A stretch of 26,650 bases of DNA from JAAYKS01 sp964479435. Its GTDB lineage: Bacteria; Bacillota; Clostridia; Saccharofermentanales; UBA5734. The DNA lies in NCBI GenBank assembly GCA_964479435.1, contig CAYZME010000018.1, positions 1 through 26,650 on the forward strand, given 5' to 3'. Positions 25,483 through 26,650 of this stretch are shown here, piece after piece (positions within the stretch are counted from its first letter, which is position 1; each line of letters opens with the position of its first letter). The translations under genes were made by a program, and so were the position numbers. The notes below the pieces were generated by a model, which ran no database searches, had not been told where the DNA came from, and saw only the letters and a list, made by a program, of their open reading frames with translations.

Positions 25483-25565
25483 GAGCCAATGCCACGGCTC
25501 TGAATCGGCAACCCATCTCTTGCGGTGAATCGCCGGCTGAGCCGGGTTCGCGCGCGGCGCGCCAG

Positions 25566-25594
25566 TTGCGCGAATAGGCCGCCGGTGGTATAAT
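25566..25594 (+). promoter_or_regulatory. Extended -10 promoter for rimP-nusA
   Basis: TTGCGC (25566-25571), a 17-base spacer and TATAAT (25589-25594) with TG at 25586-25587 form an extended -10 promoter about 80 bases before rimP. The -35 matches consensus at 3 of 6, which an extended -10 can compensate. It drives the translation/transcription operon beginning here. Confidence 0.75.
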
Positions 25595-25620
25595 CCGCAT
25601 GTACTTTTAGACGCTTTGGC

Positions 25621-25648
25621 AGAGAGTGGGGACACCCCCACTTTTCTG
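25621..25648 (+). promoter_or_regulatory. Leader hairpin ahead of rimP
   Basis: GTGGGG (25626-25631) pairs with CCCCAC (25636-25641) around loop ACAC; AGAGA before and TTTT after extend the stem. It ends in TTTTCTG, so it looks like an intrinsic terminator or attenuator between the promoter and the rimP ATG. Firmicutes rimP genes often carry a similar hairpin, from memory. A role in NusA-dependent control is plausible. Confidence 0.7.
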
Positions 25649-25673
25649 CGTATCAGGGGACACGGAGGAGACG

Positions 25674-26144
25674 ATGGCCAAAAGGCCGCAGGTGGTCCAG
25701 CAGGCAGAAGCGATCGCGAGCGAGTCTTTCGCCGCCTTGGGTCTGGATTTGGTGGATGTCGAGTTTGTCCGCGAAGGCGGCGCCCGCTTTTTGCGATTTT
25801 ACATTGACAAACGCGGCGGGGTCACGCTGGATGATTGTGCTCTGGCCAGCCGTACGATTGATCCTTTGCTGGATGAGGCGCTTGATATCCAGGAGTCGTA
25901 TTACCTGGAGGTCTCATCCCCGGGATTGACGCGTCCGTTGAAGAAGCCGGCAGACTTTCAGCGGCATTTGGGCGAAGAAGTCGAGGTTTCACTGTATCAG
26001 GCGCGGAACGGCCGCAAGCGGTTTGAAGGGGAACTGCTGTCCTATGACCCGGACGGCAGCCTGACGTTGAAGGACGCGGAGGGAGCGCACGTGCGCTTTA
26101 CAAAAGCGGAGACCGCGCGTGTCAAACGTGTTGTCCGGTTCTGA
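25674..26144 (+). CDS. rimP: Ribosome maturation factor RimP
   Basis: RimP (YlxS in Bacillus) helps assemble the 30S subunit. This 156-residue protein has an N-terminal alpha/beta domain with FVREGGARFLRFYIDK and DDCALASRTIDPLLDE, then YYLEVSSPGLTRPLKK, the conserved RimP block, and a C-terminal SH3-like barrel (EVEVSLYQARNGRKRFEGEL). The ATG at 25674 follows GGAGGAG by 3-5 bases. The open frame extends up to a GTG at 25626, but that lies inside the leader hairpin. nusA follows 71 bases after the stop, the usual order of this operon in Bacillota. Confidence 0.97.
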   Translation: MAKRPQVVQQAEAIASESFAALGLDLVDVEFVREGGARFLRFYIDKRGGVTLDDCALASRTIDPLLDEALDIQESYYLEVSSPGLTRPLKKPADFQRHLGEEVEVSLYQARNGRKRFEGELLSYDPDGSLTLKDAEGAHVRFTKAETARVKRVVRF

Positions 26145-26215
26145 TGTATTTGTAAGCAATCGATAAAGATGACCGTCAGCCGACTCGTGATGAGCGGCTA
26201 GGTAAGGAGACAAGC

Positions 26216-26650
26216 ATGAATCCAAATTTGATCGAAGCCATTCGGTTGTTGGAAAAAGAACGCGCGATCGACGGGGAGCTCCTGTATGAAGCCATCGAAG
26301 AAGCGCTGGTTTCAGCGTACAAACGTGAATTTGACGCCAAGACGACCGACAACATTCGTGCTGAAGTGAACCGGACGACCGGAGAGATGAAAGTATATCT
26401 CACCAAGTCTGTTGTGGAGCAAGTGACGGATCCCAACATGGAGCTGTCGTTGGAGGAAGCCAAAGCGTATTCAGATGAATTTGAAGTCGGCGATGAAATG
26501 GAGTACGAGCTTTCGCCGCAGGATTTTGGCCGCTTGGCGGCGCAGACGGCCAAGAATGTGATCAATCAAAAATTATGCACCGCTGAGCGCGAGCGGATCC
26601 AGAATGAGTTCTCCAGCCGCATTGGCGAGTTGGCGGTGGGCGTTGTCCAA
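26216..26650 (+). CDS. nusA: Transcription factor NusA, 3' partial
   Basis: NusA binds RNA polymerase and controls pausing, termination and antitermination. Only the first 145 residues are in the window; the gene runs off the right edge. The N-terminal domain begins MNPNLIEAIRLLEKERAIDG, followed by LYEAIEEALVSAYKRE, AEVNRTTGEMKVYL and FGRLAAQTAKNVINQKL, all standard NusA segments. The S1 and KH domains lie beyond the edge. AAGGAG sits 6 bases before ATG 26216. It is co-transcribed with rimP. Confidence 0.97.
   Translation, partial: MNPNLIEAIRLLEKERAIDGELLYEAIEEALVSAYKREFDAKTTDNIRAEVNRTTGEMKVYLTKSVVEQVTDPNMELSLEEAKAYSDEFEVGDEMEYELSPQDFGRLAAQTAKNVINQKLCTAERERIQNEFSSRIGELAVGVVQ

Noticed and set aside
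25482..25501. Hairpin AGAGCC/GGCTCT in the gap before rimP
   Set aside because: It has only six pairs with an 8-base loop and no T run or known motif; probably chance.
1..26650. tRNA, CRISPR, phage, transposase or integrase
   Set aside because: I looked for conserved T-loop (GGTTCGAATCC-like) sequence, regularly spaced repeats and known protein families, and found none.

Overview
The window is one gene-dense, GC-rich stretch of bacterial chromosome. Gene content points to an anaerobic member of the Clostridia (Bacillota): uronate isomerase, a UMF1-type transporter, a bacterial acyl-ACP thioesterase, a BaiN-type flavoprotein, PepF and a DUF5711-like protein, plus the start of the rimP-nusA operon, with strong GGAGG ribosome binding sites and sigma-70/sigma-A-like promoters. 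A run of 10 N inside a gene suggests a draft or metagenome-derived scaffold. I see no tRNA, rRNA, CRISPR, insertion sequence, integrase or phage gene, and no gene-free stretch longer than about 290 bases. This reads as ordinary core/semi-core chromosome rather than an island.

Layout. (1) Positions 1-4131, plus strand: uxaC (5' end cut by the window edge), a small two-helix membrane protein, a UMF1/Atg22-like MFS transporter and an acyl-ACP thioesterase whose start overlaps the transporter stop. (2) Positions 4149-14917, plus strand: a good promoter opens a long run: ABC ATPase, ABC-2 permease, GldG-like protein, DUF4340 protein (broken by the N gap), DUF5711-like membrane-anchored protein, oligoendopeptidase F and two unrelated FAD-dependent oxidoreductases. 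The first five form the core of a GldA/GldF/GldG-type exporter system with two extra surface-facing proteins. (3) Positions 14936-17573, plus strand: a polytopic nucleotide-sugar 4,6-dehydratase/epimerase and a short PglC-type phosphoglycosyl transferase, the first two steps of making a lipid-linked surface glycan. (4) Positions 17470-20078, minus strand: an ABC-F ATPase followed by a GtrA-family membrane protein, translationally coupled and driven by a near-consensus promoter. The GtrA gene runs 104 bases into the 3' end of the sugar transferase gene. (5) Positions 20147-24934, plus strand: cimA-leuC-leuD-leuB and a strong terminator. With citramalate synthase instead of isopropylmalate synthase, this operon most likely makes 2-oxobutyrate for isoleucine from pyruvate and acetyl-CoA, although LeuCDB can serve leucine as well. 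(6) Positions 24976-25386, minus strand: a small P-loop protein sharing the bidirectional terminator. (7) Positions 25566-26650, plus strand: an extended -10 promoter, a leader hairpin, rimP and the first part of nusA.

The most unusual points are the five-gene GldAFG-DUF4340-DUF5711 cluster, the cimA-led leu operon, the antisense overlap that encodes an Arg/Pro-rich tail on GtrA, a 15-bp repeat read in two frames at a gene junction, a 26-bp tandem repeat between leuD and leuB, and the N gap, whose true length can be constrained from reading frame. Nothing here amounts to a clearly novel defence or mobile system. Function assignments come from motifs recognised by eye, without database searches.
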